From the NCBI GenBank assembly GCA_963969595.1, contig OZ018413.1, forward strand, positions 7,190,211 through 7,254,210: a stretch of 64,000 nucleotides of DNA, given 5' to 3'. Both the position numbers and the translations under genes were made by a program. Every line of letters starts with the position of its first letter. The stretch's first letter is position 1. The DNA is from Neckera pumila (lineage: Eukaryota; Streptophyta; Bryopsida; Hypnales; Neckeraceae). Under the pieces are notes generated by a model that was not told the origin of the DNA, did no database searches, and was given only the letters and a program-made list of their open reading frames with translations. Below, piece after piece: positions 23,283 to 35,283 of the stretch.

Positions 23283-23999
23283 AATCGACTCCTTTAAAAA
23301 GGTCCAAGTGAGGAATGGATTTTTTGGTCTAGATACCCAGGTTCTGCTGGGAGAGCTTGTGTGATGTTTGGATATTTAAATGTCCAAGCCCACGATGCCA
23401 GAGCAGGATTTTTGAAAAATGGTCTGATGTTTGTAACGGTTGCAAACTTCAGCTTCAATATGTTTGATTGTCTCCGCTTGCAGCTTATGTAGGCCTTTGC
23501 TATGAAGGCGTTGGGTCTTTCCTAATAGCCCTCTAGTACTGGTGTTTCTGATTGTGCAAACACTTGTCCAAAATTCAAACAAATGGGAAATTTTGTTAAA
23601 AAGGCGGTATTTCATACACCATTTTTTCATTCATTTCCTTTTTTCAACATCAATTTTGTTAAATTGGCATACTTCCACAAACTTGGCACTTTTACGTTTA
23701 GATTGTGAGTTCTGAAATCTATATCAATCCTAGACGTTAGAGCTTTTGCAATTGGATTGCACAAAAGTTTTGTGTAGATGAATCACAATTTTGGGCAACA
23801 TAGCTTTTTGATCGGGTACCTGGATCAAAAATTATACTATCCAAAAAAGTATGAGCATTTCAAGAATCTTTTGCTAAGCTCCACATTTACCTTCAAAATT
23901 TGGTGATTATGTAACATATAATATAGGATGCAAATGTCAAAAAAATTAACCATGTGCCAGTAGTGCAAAAATCTCAATCTAGGAGGTGTTAAAGTTTGT

Positions 24000-24223
24000 A
24001 GACCATGTTGGGCAAATTTAGAATTTTTTTTTCTTCTAACTTCAAACACCATAATCTTTCAATTTGTGCCGTATAGTCAAAGATTTCACATATTCTCAAT
24101 TTCCAATACAAACTTGGAAGGTTGAATTCATAGAAAAACTTCTTTATTAAAATTTTTCTTGTTAACTTAAAAACTAGCAATTTTTTATTAAATAGACCAA
24201 AAATATGCTCTGTCCTTTAGAGG
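24000..24223. mobile_element. Right part of a TTAA-flanked element (no left end found)
   Basis: GTCCTTTAGAGG at 24212-24223 followed by TTAA matches the family terminus. The sequence near 24045-24060 (AAACACCATAATCTTTCA) matches 53745-53760 in the variant copy at 53304-53931. The left terminus is not recognisable. Confidence 0.45.
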
Positions 24224-24227
24224 TTAA

Positions 24228-25486
24228 TAATAACAAGTGATACAAATGACTAATCTTACTTAGGACACTAATTGACTCCTATTGATACAAGAAACTCATC
24301 TATTTCTTGACCTTTGAATAGAAATGAGATTGCTTATTGTCATGTATCCATGCTCTATGACCTACAATTTTAAACATGCATATGATATTCAAATCTAGTG
24401 AGATCTCAACAAATATGAAAATTGTAGAAGAAAATTCAAATTTTAGGATGAACACTTGAGCTCAACAAATTAACCAACTATTTGAATTGAAATGGGATTG
24501 TCCATTGTTATAGAAGTATGTAATGTCTCACTTTAATCCCTAAGTGGTCCATAATATTTTTTTGTTTTGGTGTATCAAAATTTAATTGAATACAAAGTTT
24601 TGTCAAATACAGAGTACTTATCTTTGGTCCATTATGACAACCAATTTTTGTATGGCTCAACACATCATTGCCAACAATGCCATTGAAATTTGTGAGAATT
24701 TTTAAAGTCTTCTTTTCAATTTTTAATAATATAGTATACATTTAAAAAGAGACAACATATCAATTGTTTTATATATTTTTTTCTTTTTAATGAGACACCC
24801 AAATTGTAGAAATGGTTCAAAATTTGATGTTTTTTTTTTTTATTTGCACATTGTCAAGTCCACTAGTATTTCTTCTAAGTCTTTTCCAAACATTGATGCA
24901 TGTCCACTTCATCTTCTCCAAATTAAAACACGTTAAAATACCTAATACCAATGTTTTTTTATTATGGCAAAACAGAACCATTTTTCTCTTTAAAAAGGGT
25001 GAGTTTGCCCTCCAATAGGAAAAAATGCAACAAAAATCAATAAGATTGCCTTATATTACCTACACCTCTCTAATATTGTAGGGTGTTAAAGCTCGGTTAG
25101 TACAAAAACTAAAATTGTCAAAAATATAGAATATTAAATATTACAAATCTTTACAATGGAGTCTCTTGGAGCTCATCCAACCTTCACATGGGGGTTGAAT
25201 GCCTAGCCTCTAGGCCTCCTAGTAAATTATTTTCATTTTCTTTTGGGTAGGGTAAGCTTGTCCATCCTTCACAATCAACTACTTTTATTCCTTTAGTTTA
25301 TTTGAAGAAAGCCCCATGTGTTTTGAAACTTTGAATATAACAAATTTTTTTGGATCTCTGTATCCTTCTCAGCAAGGAAGAGAATTGGCTTTCCACCATT
25401 GATCACACGCTATAAATAAAAAGAATATTAGTGTAGTACCAATCCAACATTATGAAAGCTCAAAGAAGGAGACGATCCAATGATAA
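24228..25486. other. No gene recognised
   Basis: AT-rich sequence without a convincing frame or repeat terminus. Confidence 0.5.
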
Positions 25487-25934
25487 GGGCAACCCCACGG
25501 CTAGTGAGTTGGAGAGGCACGCTAGGAGCGATCTCCTGTGGCCTTCAACGCGTGTGGTGGGACTTTGTCCCACTGGGCACTCCAAACAATGCACACGGAA
25601 ACCGGGAAGTTAAAAAATCCAAAAGAATAATCCACCACATCATGGGCGGGCAATCCTTGGGTGACGTTTGATGACGATGGACTTTTTCTTTTGAGCCATT
25701 TCATTGGACCTTGTGGCATTACCTCGGAAATGATGTCGGATCTTGTCTCGAATTGCGAGTTTGACCTCCTTGGTGTGCCACACTCAAGAGTCTCCATTTG
25801 CCCGCGCCTTCTTCATTTTTGGCCGGGTCCGGGCATGTTTTTTCACTTGGTGTGCGTGCCATGGGGCAATTTCCAAGCCACGGCCCGCTCATTGCCCATG
25901 TTGAGTGCCTTTGGCAAGCTGCTGTGAGGTTGCT
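25487..25934. mobile_element. PIF/Harbinger-like MITE, 448 bp, TAA duplication
   Basis: The left end is GGGCAACCCCACGGC and the right end GCTGTGAGGTTGCTC, imperfect inverted copies. TAA lies outside both (25484-25486 and 25935-25937), the duplication expected of PIF/Harbinger elements. The interior is much more GC-rich than the surrounding DNA. Open frames of 88-91 codons occur on both strands and resemble nothing I know, so I treat them as by-products of composition. Confidence 0.65.
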
Positions 25935-26439
25935 CTAAGATCACTCAGAGGTTATTGTTTTCATTGCAAATAAAACATGCTTCTCATCTTTGTATGTAAA
26001 ATGCTTCTGTTGTTGGGTAACTTGGGAATTTTTGCAATTAAGTGGATGAGTTTGTGATTGGCATGCATGTACGTTGTGAATCTCTGTGAGGGTTGGGAGG
26101 GAAGATTGGTGAGGATTTTGAAGTTGGAAACGGGGAGTTGTTCAGAAGCTTTGTTCTGTGCCATCCTTAGCGCTTCAATTTTACAGCCTCTCTTTTTTTT
26201 CCATTTGCTTTGGACTATGCTAAGAAGTTTTTAGGGTTCAGAGCGGAATTGTAAGCTCTTCACAATGTTTTCAAGATCAACGCTTTGCTCATTACTTTGT
26301 AAGAAGTTTCAAATTCGAGTTACACAGACCCATCCAACAGTTCCAAGGCTGCTAATACGAACACCTGGATAGGCACTACTTCCAGTCTAGGATCTGATGC
26401 TACCAATCGGAATATCCCTGATTGAAAAACATTCAATGT

Positions 26440-26790
26440 GCACATTGCCAAAAAAAACGGAACTCATGGCGGTGGCTGCAGCTTGTGCTCGTAGCAATCC
26501 CGTTGTGCATCTTTTGCCTTTAAGTTCACCAATTGAACTTAGTCAATGCAAATGGCGGTGTTGAATTGATTCCATACAGATCAACGGTAACTTCTCCTTT
26601 GATATTGTTTGATCGATGATGGAACGAATGCTACTTCAACAGAACTCAATCTTTGACGGCCCAGAGGAAAAGGCCAAGAAATCCTATGAGTTCCTCGCAA
26701 GTTTCAAGAATCTTGAGCAATCCAATTGCCATGGTCGGAATTGGTGTAACTTATGGAGCGAATGGGCTTGCTGAGTTTGTGAAATGAACG
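26440..26790 (+). other. Two short protein-like frames, possible captured gene fragment
   Basis: ATG at 26466 opens 32 codons beginning MAVAAACARSNPVVHLLPLS, which has the Ala/Ser-rich look of a chloroplast transit peptide start. ATG at 26616 opens 52 codons including FDGPEEKAKKSYEFLASF. The two frames are not joined by clear splice sites. This could be a captured or decayed piece of a nuclear gene; I do not recognise it. Confidence 0.2.
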
Positions 26791-27559
26791 ATTTGCACGG
26801 ATATTTTACTGTATGTCATGATTTCATTATAAAGCCAAAGTCAGATGGCCTAAAGAAGCATGGAGGTAGGTGAATAATCAAGAATAATTTGCCTGGAGGT
26901 CTTAAAAAGGGTCAAAAAATAGACTGCTGGAGTGTATTTTTGACCCTTCTTAAGAGTAAGTTTTGCAAAATATCAAATTGATTACTTAGGAACTAGACTT
27001 GGTAAGCTTCAATTCATTGGCTAAGCTGAAAGTTCAAAACAGATACATGCAATTTGAAGGTCAAAACTGGAATGAATAAGAAGCTTTAAATTGTTAAAAT
27101 ATGCTATATGGTGATGGATTTCAACCATCATTTTGGAATGAACTCAAGGCCTTGTGTAAAATTGAAAAAAGAGTCCAAAACAAGTCTGGAGAAAGATTTT
27201 AGATTTTATTTGCATCTGATGTTGGTGGCCTTTCCACATCAAGTAATTGATGATTATTCTTACTATAAAACATGCTATATGAATGTCAATTGGAAAGAAG
27301 AGAATGAGTATGCCAATTCAGCCCGTGATTATATCACAATTTTGGAGCTCTAAACGAGCTTTTGAACTGAATATTAATTGGAAAGAGGAGAGTCATTGTG
27401 ACATTTCAGCACTTGTGATTATGAAGTGTTCACCCAAACAACAAATGGAGTTACAGACACTGCAAGTCGCTCATTATTCAACAACGGATATTTACAAGAA
27501 ACGAACACTGTACCATGAATGCCAACAAAAACTCCCTGTCTAATAAATTACATTATTTG
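26791..27559. other. No gene recognised
   Basis: Two overlapping frames of 81 and 86 codons (27108-27353 and 27283-27543) have no recognisable domain. Confidence 0.4.
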
Positions 27560-28275
27560 TTTCTTATTAGCAACAAATGTACCAAGCTTTACCTGGAGAT
27601 CTAAAACCTTCCGTTCAAAACACATCCGTCATCAATTTTTCTCAATTGCTACTCCCTACTTAAGAAGATGCTTCACTTTTTCAATTTCACATATCCTCTT
27701 CCAGACCTTGAAGCAATTTATAACCAAGACTCCTTCCTTTTCACATTCGGACACAAGGCACCCTTCACCTAGTTTCAGTTCTGTCTTCCTTCTATTTCAT
27801 TGTTTCCTGCACCTAATTAATCTCCATGATACTGATATAGTCTCCAGCAGATTTCTGTCAGCAGGGATGGCAATCAGCAGAGTAGCTCATTTCAAACTCA
27901 TAACGAATTCTTTCCTCACGCATAAGCATTTCTTTTGACACTCCATCTCAGGGTTCTCATTGAGATTACCCTCACAAACTTGACTAAAGAGCTAAAGAGC
28001 TTACTTTCCTCACGCATAAGCATTTCTTTTGACACTCCATCTCAGGGTTCTCATTGAGATTACCCTCACAAACTTGACTAAAGAGCTAAAGAGCTTACTT
28101 CAGACAAGGAGCTCACTTCAGAAGTTCCACAAGCCAGGTTTGAGCTGAACGCCGTAAAAGGGAGCCTCTGTCCGGGCAGTGACGAAGCCGGGATGAGGCA
28201 GGGCCCAGGCCACGTGAATTGCTTGATGGCGGTACATAACATCTTGTGAAATGCTTTCGACAATGCCAAAAATGA
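27560..28275. repeat. Promoter-like module A, first copy, with G-box
   Basis: The sequence is repeated at about 29545-30122 with the same order of anchors, such as GATCTAAAACCTTCCGTTCA and GAAGTTCCACAAGCCAGG. GCCACGTGAATTGC at 28209-28222 contains a CACGTG G-box, conserved in the second copy. It looks like duplicated non-coding flank of a gene rather than coding DNA; the gene is not identified. Confidence 0.45.
27914..28101. repeat. 94-bp tandem duplication, almost perfect
   Basis: Units 27914-28007 and 28008-28101 are identical except for the last base. The related module at 29850-29945 has one diverged unit, so the duplication is recent, or possibly an assembly artefact. Confidence 0.9.
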
Positions 28276-28977
28276 GCCCGATGCCTTGAATTTCTACTCT
28301 AACGTAGAAACACCTATACCCAACCAGGGTCTCATATCCGACCTGCAGCATGCATCTATTTCCAACCAAAGCTAGAACAGGTTCATAACCAAAAATTAGA
28401 ATGCATTTTTTTCTCCTTTTCAAGGTTGGAACTAAGATTGTCATGACACATGTCTTGAAGTGTTATAAAGTGTGTAAGAAGTAGTGAGTGGGAAAGTAGT
28501 CTCTTGATTGATCGAAATTGAAAGATTCTAAACATTGGGTATGGGTTTGGACTACTTTTTGGCTTCCCAAAATCACAGTAATTTCAATTTTGGGAATAAA
28601 ATACAGTCCCCATATTTCCTATCTTCCTACTTGGGAAAAATTTGCATTGCTTCATACTACTCATGATCTGTTTCAGAATCGCTTAAATGATCAGGTATGA
28701 GTGCTCCAACCTTAGTCGGAAATGGGTTCACATTGATATCTTGAAAAAAAGATAAAATCTTGATGACAATGGTAGCAGGGAAATTTTGGCCTCCAGCTAT
28801 GTTGCAATGGTTTGTACGATGAAGACACCATCTTACACTATACTTAACTATATTTGTCTATCTATGTTTCATATTTTACTATAATAAGAAAGATTTGGCA
28901 AATTTTCAATCTTTCCGGAGATGGATTTGGAGAAATGCAATAAGAAAAAGCCTCAAATTTCATATACACCTAGTTGT
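28276..28977. other. No gene recognised
   Basis: Between module A and the hairpin element. A 60-codon frame at 28518-28700 is not convincing. Confidence 0.4.
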
Positions 28978-29259
28978 CGTAAACCACTAGTAGGAATTTC
29001 CCCGTACATTTGTGGGGAGAGTTCTGAGATGTAATGCCTGATTGTGCGGGTTTTCTTGTGTAATCAGGCATTACACATTACTCATCCAACTTCGATTTCT
29101 CATCCTCGATTTCTCATCCTTCTATTCATGATTTATGTCGGACAATGGCTCCTTGTCATTGGGCGTTTTGGGAAATAATAGGCCTCCTTGTCGGGCTCCG
29201 CCTCCTCATCGGCCCGTTATTTCCCAAAACACCCAACGACAAGGAGCATTGCCCTATAC
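28978..29259 (+). mobile_element. Multi-hairpin element, 282 bp, subtype 2 stem
   Basis: It starts CGTAAACCACTAGTAGG and ends GCATTGCCCTATAC, exactly as long as the copies at 20185 and 63069. The first hairpin has arms TGTAATGCCTGATT and AATCAGGCATTACA. The long stem pairs GGGCGTTTTGGGAAATAA with its near-complement ending TTATTTCCCAAAACACCC, and an outer stem pairs CTCCTTGTC with GACAAGGAG. Confidence 0.7.
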
Positions 29260-29319
29260 ATAAAGGCCGGAGGGAGGGGTCGGATTTTTGCGCCAGATAG
29301 CCAAAAAAAATTCACTGAT

Positions 29320-30122
29320 GAGTGGTACCGTATGTGCCTTTGCGTGTAATTCGACTACGGATGACCACTTGACCATTTCCTGTCATTCTGAGGTCCACAC
29401 GTCTTCTCATTTGCAGACAAACTGAACCACTTGATCTGTTCATGCAGCTCGGCTGCCCAAGTCATGATTTAATCGTGGGACCATGCCTTGAGAACAACAA
29501 TAAAAAAAACTGGTAACGTGACTGACATTTCCAGTCAATCAGGATTCTATTCGAGATCTAAAACCTTCCGTTCAAAACACATCTGGCATCAATTTTTCTC
29601 AATTGGTACACACTAAAAAGATGCTTCACTTTTTCAATTTCACATATCCTCTTCCAGACCTTCAAGCAATTTATAACCAAGACTCCTTCCTTTTCACATT
29701 TGGACACAAGGCACCTTTCACCTTCAGTTCTGTCTTCCTTCTATTTCATTGTTTCCTGCACCTAATTAATCTCCATGATACTGGTATATAGTCTCCTAAA
29801 GATTTCTGCAAGCAGGGATGGCAATCAGCAGAGTAACTCACGAATTCTTCTCTCAAACATAAGGATTTCTTCTGACACTCAATCAATCTCAGGGTTCTCA
29901 TTGAGATTACCCTTACAAACTTGACTAAAGAGCTTACTACAGAGCTCACTTCAGAAGTTCCACAAGCCAGGTATGAGCTGAGCACCGTAAAGGGCAGCTT
30001 GGCAAGCCTCTGTCCGGGCAGTGACAAAGCCGGGATGAGGCGGGGCCATGGCCACGTGAATTGCTCGATGGCGGGTACATAACATCTCATGAAATGCTTT
30101 TGACTATGCCATTACAATACAA
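29320..30122. repeat. Promoter-like modules B and A', second tandem unit
   Basis: 29335-29545 (module B, with AATTCGACTACGGATGACCA) recurs at 31387-31600. 29545-30122 is the second copy of module A, including GCCACGTGAATTGC. The order A..B then A'..B' suggests a tandem duplication later opened by insertions. Confidence 0.5.
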
Positions 30123-30125
30123 TAA

Positions 30126-31383
30126 GAGCACCTCCACCACATTAACGTGAGCAGGGACGGGAAAGGGTTTTTGAAGAGTACTTTCACGAGGTAGTTTCAG
30201 TGGCGTCCCCTCTTTTCACGGATCCCCCACATTGCATGCACGCTTAACCCCTCGCCAACGCCGTATCTGACTTTCCTTTGCGTCATTGATGACGTTTGGT
30301 TGCCGTGGATTTGTTCTAATTTGATCGTAGTTCCTTTTTCTACTTATAAGCTTGATCGCTCCTTCCAATCTTTGATCTTGATATAAGTTGAGTCTAGAGA
30401 CGGTGAGTTAATCAAACCCTAAGAACTTATTAAGCTGTGTTCATATTCTTATTCGGCAAGCAAGATAAAATAATTTTAGAGCCAATAACCATATATGTAA
30501 GCCAGTAAGCAAGTTGTCACGATTGCAAGCACCCATTTGATAAGCATTAATAAGCACTCTTGAAAATTTCTGTTCAATTTGAAGAAATTAACATTTCAAT
30601 TAACATTTCCGGGAATTTCTGTTAAATTTCAATTATTATTTCAATGAACTTTTAAGTGAACAGTTCAATCAATAGAAATTTAATTTTAAAACAAACAAAC
30701 ATCAAAATGTTGTTTCCACCAACTGGGAGGTAGAAAGAACAATCCAATGTCAGTTTAGGATATTATTTAGCAAGAGCAACTTCCAACAAGCACACAAAGT
30801 AATTGCAGGCATTAGCAAACAATGGCAATGATATTTCTGCAAGCCATTTGCAAATGGATAATATTATTTGATGCAAATGGCTCCAATTGTAACAAAGTCT
30901 CTGATCTTTGTGCATCTCGAAGGTTCCAAGCTGTTATCCATTTTCTTGCTTGTATATTCATAACTTGCTTGTATGTTTATAATTTTTAATGACAAGGTTA
31001 AGAAAGCCGAAATTGTGATGTGGAAGTGACAGGAGCTCAAAAACTAAGTCTGCCTTTGCTTTTGAGGTTTGTAAGAGTGTAACAATCGTGACGAGTTGCA
31101 GCAAAGGGTTCCTTTATTTGTGTCAAAAAAATAAAAATAACAACCGTGCCGTGTTGACATGACAAGTCATTGAAATCCGTCATCTCCATAGTCAACAAGT
31201 CCTTTTGAGTCGTTGCGGGAGGTCTTGCTCTCAAAAGACCGTCAAAGTGGCGTGAACGGAAGCTTATAGCGTTGCCCTCAAAATTCGGAAAACCTTTCAC
31301 GGTGCCGCGATGGAGACATAAAGTACCCCATGCACGTTACAGTGGCGGTTCCGTCCTTCCTTCACTGTGCGGTGGAGGTGCTC
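30126..31383. mobile_element. PIF/Harbinger-like element, 1258 bp, TAA duplication
   Basis: The ends are GAGCACCTCCACCACA and GTGCGGTGGAGGTGCTC, and the similarity continues inward (GGGACGGGAA against TTCCGTCC). TAA lies outside both ends (30123-30125 and 31384-31386). It separates module A' from B'. No transposase is recognisable. Confidence 0.75.
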
Positions 31384-31386
31384 TAA

Positions 31387-32420
31387 GTGCCTTTGCGTGT
31401 AATTCGACTACGGATGACCAGCTGACCATTTCCTGTCATTCTGAGGTCCACACGTCTTCTCATTGCAGACAAACTGAACCACTTGATCTGTTCATGTAGC
31501 TAGGCTGCCCAAGTCATGATTTATTCGTGGGACCATGCCTTGAGAAAAACAATAAAAAAGACTGGTAACGTGACTTTGCGTGCAGTTTTGCGTGCCTCGA
31601 AGAAAGTGAGGCCGGACTACCATGCATTTCCAGTCAATCAGGAATCTATTCGAAGGCACCCAAATCTGAAATCAACGCATGGCCACGGTGCGTCATATAA
31701 TTGCAGACAAGTCTATGTCAACTGTGCATGTTGGACCCTACTGTAGACGAAGTCAGAGATGAACAGTTGGTGAACAGTGAAACCCCAGAAGACCAAGCAA
31801 AATGCCAGGGTTTGGTGCTTTGCTTCTTCGTGTTTGTGTGGAGCTGCACTTGTTCTGACGTGCTCGAACGTTGCTCTCGTCTCCGTCGTCTGCCCCGCCC
31901 TGCTGCCTTATCGATCTCAAGCTGTGGTGAGTACGTGGTTTTGTTAGTCCTGTTTTGCCGTATGGATCTCAATCTTCTGTCCATGTTCTTGAAGCTAGTT
32001 ATGGTGAGTGGTTTTGCTAGTCCTGTTTTGCCATACGTATCTTAAGCTTCTGTCCGTCTTTCTGAAGCTTGCCATGGTGAGTGGCTATTCCTGTTTTGCC
32101 GTATCGATCTCGAGCTTGTGTCCATGTACCTCAAGCTAGTTACCTTCCGAAGAAGGCTAGTAGCAATAATATCGTGGAGCCGCTTCTGACTGGTGTGTGA
32201 CTCCTAAGCCTGGAATTCTTCATGGGCCATGCGGACCAAGCCTTGAGGAAAGCTGTAGAAATTGGTAACGTGACTTTGTTGTGCAGTTTTGCAGACGTCG
32301 AACCACGAGAGGATAACCATGCATCTCCAATGACTCTGGAATGGATTCAAAGGCACCCAATCTGAAATCAACGCATGGCCGTTTGTTTTCTCATATGGTC
32401 TCAAGCAGAGGTGTCTGAAG
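31387..32420. repeat. Module B' and tandem-repeat region
   Basis: 31387-31600 repeats module B. CATGCATTTCCAG..AAATCAACGCATGGCC around 31620-31685 recurs in degenerate form at 32315-32383. The region is GC-rich for this window. Its short frames conflict between strands, so I do not call a gene. Confidence 0.45.
31913..32144. repeat. About 70-bp tandem repeat, three-plus units
   Basis: Each unit carries GATCTCAAGCTTCTGTCCATG, then AAGCTAGTTATGGTGAGTGG and CCTGTTTTGCCGTAT. Degenerate units continue to about 32620. The recurring GGTGAGT resembles a splice donor, but no exon structure is visible. Confidence 0.65.
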
Positions 32421-33868
32421 CTTTATCTATGGTGAGTGGTTTGGCTGGTCCCATTCCATATCGATTTCAAGCTTATGTCTGTGCATCTTGATCTCAAGCT
32501 TCTGTCCATGTGTCTCAACATGTGGTGTGTTGTTCTTCTCCTAGAGTTTTAATCCTATTTTGTGATATGGATGTTAAGCTTATGTCCATGCATGTGTCTC
32601 AAGTAGTGATGAAGTTGGCTTGGTCCCATTCTACTAGTATTGTTCTCCCATATTGCCAAGTCTAGTGTTTGAGGCATCTAAGTCACTGCCTCATTTGATA
32701 GTTAGACAAGTTTATTGTGAAACTAATAATCATTTTCTTCTCCATAAGCCCTAAACCCTTACTCTATCTAAACCCTTAGATTAACCAAAATGTATTGATG
32801 TATAAGCTTGTGATTGAGCCAGACTGATTGGCATTAAATCTCAATTTTGTTTAATTGGTGGTAGCCACTACTTTGACCAAGACACTTAGTTTGAAACTTA
32901 AGTCTATGTGTCCTAGATTTTAGAATTTTGTGTATGAGTATGTTACAAATGTTAATGTTGGCGTACTCTAGCAAAATTAACAATATTATATTTGATGACG
33001 CTTTCAAGCCTTCTCGATCTCAAGCATTTATCTAGTCCACATTGATATCATGCTTAGTTTTTATTTGTGATTCTCACAAAGGATATTTTTGACATAGCAA
33101 TTGAGTTGTCAAAAGTATGCACATAATTATTTGGCTGCGTTGCCTTACCATTTTGTCCAGTAGGTACATGATCAAGGCAATTATGGAGGTTTATATGTAA
33201 AGAAGGAGTTCATATTTTACGCTTTCAACAATATTGAATGGAATCCTTTTTGGGCCAATTCATACCTTCAATTCAATTTACAATTTTTTCCAATTTGGAG
33301 CAACAATATAAGAAATATCAGGTATTCAAATGCACTTGAACCCATGTTTTGATTCATTGTCTTGTACGGCCATAAGAATGATTTTGAACACATTTCATAC
33401 ATTGCTCATTTGTTCTTTTTCATTTTATTATTGCATACTATTTTGTTTCACTTTTCCATTTTTGGTAATATTTTTTGTTTCATTGTGTTTCAAGCTTTAT
33501 AATTGCTTTTGAGGATTCAACAAGAATTTGGTTTCTTTGCTTTTGGATGTATCACCAAAGTTAAAAGCTTGGAACATCAATTTTGTTAAATTGGCAATAT
33601 TCTAGTTCTTTGGCACTTGTAGAATACACCTTCTTTTGGAAACAAAAATCCATACCTAATCTAGATTTTAGACCTTTATGCTCATATTTGTCACAATTTT
33701 TGGTGTTGGAATCACACCACTTTATGGAAATGAACATTTTGGGGTTGCAAGTGATTGTTGGTTTTTGATCAAAGTTTAGAAGTTTGGTGTAAGGTCATGG
33801 AGATTAAATTGCAATTGCTCATGTAAATTGTTTAGTTCTTTGGACAAAAAGTTTCCTCTAGAGGAAGA
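32421..33868. other. No gene recognised
   Basis: AT-rich. An arm of the AAATTTTGTTAAA MITE family lies near 33572. The open frames are short and not protein-like. Confidence 0.5.
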
Positions 33869-34600
33869 GGGTGGTTGCAAGAAAGACCAACCGGTTTTTG
33901 TGGCATTTTCCCCTATACTCCTTTTTTTGGGGGAGTTCTATGTAATTGGAAAAACAGTTTAAAAAAAATGTGAAAACAATGTTTAATGTATACACCTTTA
34001 AGGAGAAGATACCCTAAGAAGGAAAAGCATAGAAAAATTCTTTAATAGGAGAACTAGAAAGTGCAAAATCTCATGAAAATAGGTACTTTCACATTTTAAT
34101 TTGTAAAAAATAGGAAAAGAAGTTTTAAAAAAACTAAAAATTGAAAATTTGGGAGAACTTTATGATGAAGAGAGTTTATCAAAGGAATGATCTTAAAATC
34201 ATCTTCTATATTTTAGAAATGCATGCGCAAAGGAAGCATGTTAGCACACATGTGGAAAACATAAAAATAAAATGTTTTTAAATTTCTTTTGGTAAAAATA
34301 TGATTTCCTACTATGGAAATAGACCAAAGAATTTCAGTTCTAGATTATTAATTTTGGGTACTACCCAGTACGAAAAAACCCTAAATCGCAAAGTTTGACA
34401 AATTAGCTAAATTAGAATTTAAATATAAAATGATTTTTGAATTTTTTTTGAAAAATAAGGGATCTGAATATTTTCAAGTTATTCATCTCTAATAAAAGCT
34501 TCAAGTTAATTGGGTTCATGCTTCAAAAGTTATAGCCGATGAAAACTCTGTCACTTTAATTGTGACGCAAAATTACTACCGGTCTTTCTTGCAATCACCC
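33869..34600. mobile_element. GGGTG..GCAAGAAA family element, 732 bp, AAGA duplication
   Basis: The termini GGGTGGTTGCAAGAAAGACC and GGTCTTTCTTGCAATCACCC are inverted copies with one mismatch. AAGA is repeated directly outside (33865-33868 and 34601-34604). It is non-coding and related to the foldback element at 15045-16918. This copy shows that the target need not be TTAG. Confidence 0.82.
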
Positions 34601-34604
34601 AAGA

Positions 34605-35279
34605 TCATGTTAGAGCAAATAGAAGATTTTGTGCATAAGCTTTAGAAGGTATTTGATGGAGTGTATATCAGTTCCTGATTTAGATTCTCAAGCAATCTTA
34701 TCTTCCTTGTGAGTTGTGAAATTACAAGTTTTTGCAACTTTTAATAGTCTCATTAGCATCCCTATTGAAAACTAAGGTACGTATAGAAATGTACATGAAT
34801 CACAAACTTGTGACTTTCATTAGGTTGAATTTGCTACCTAGAACATTACTAATCATATTTTAGATTTGTAGTGTAGGTAATAGCTTATCCAACAAAACTT
34901 AGAAGAGATGAAGTACTACAACAAAAATAGCAAGCTCGATGCATGTGATTTAGGCATGTATTGCTAATAAAGTTCTTCAATGACTCTTGAAAGATGGCAT
35001 CTAATTCATTGTAATTGAGCACATAGGCATTCACAAGACAAGCTTCTAATCAATTTTGCTAAACTTTGAAGTTTGCAAATGTAAGTTTAGGATTCTTAAA
35101 ACTTTTTGTTCCATTTTTGAAAGTAATTTAGTTACTAGATTGTCCTCTAAAGATGTTCATCTTTGCTTGGAATACTTCTATTGCCACTTGTGGTCATGGG
35201 AAGTGTATGTTTTTATGCATGTATATACATATTAGAAGAAGGCTAGATGAAATTGTAATTGGTACTATCAAATGTCTTA
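34605..35279. other. No gene recognised
   Basis: AT-rich spacer between two transposons, with no frame of note. Confidence 0.5.
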
Positions 35280-35283
35280 TTTA

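Larger units (their letters stand above)
18600..23640 (-). pseudogene. Decayed Ty1/copia retrotransposon (gag-pre-integrase, integrase, RT, RNase H)
   Basis: Reading the - strand, four copia signatures appear in the right order. LLWHRGLGHLNIQTSH (about 23410-23360) is the gag-pre-integrase motif. CDICQSRKQSRKTFP followed by IVYTDVCGLF and GSRYFITFI (21645-21445) marks the integrase N-terminus. DLYVDDLFITGDHIKKIA (19680-19627) is the reverse-transcriptase YVDD box. GYTNGNWA..DHRKSARAYIFTLAKNPIT followed by a stop and STKKKAYVAL (about 18805-18690) is RNase H. Stops and frameshifts break every segment. It is interrupted by elements at 19203-19560, 20185-20466, 20684-20839 and 22110-23282. LTRs were not identified. 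Confidence 0.8.

Noticed and set aside
28978..29259. Helitron
   Set aside because: The TC-like start is tempting, but the end lacks CTRR and the empty site of a sister copy is not an A/T insertion.
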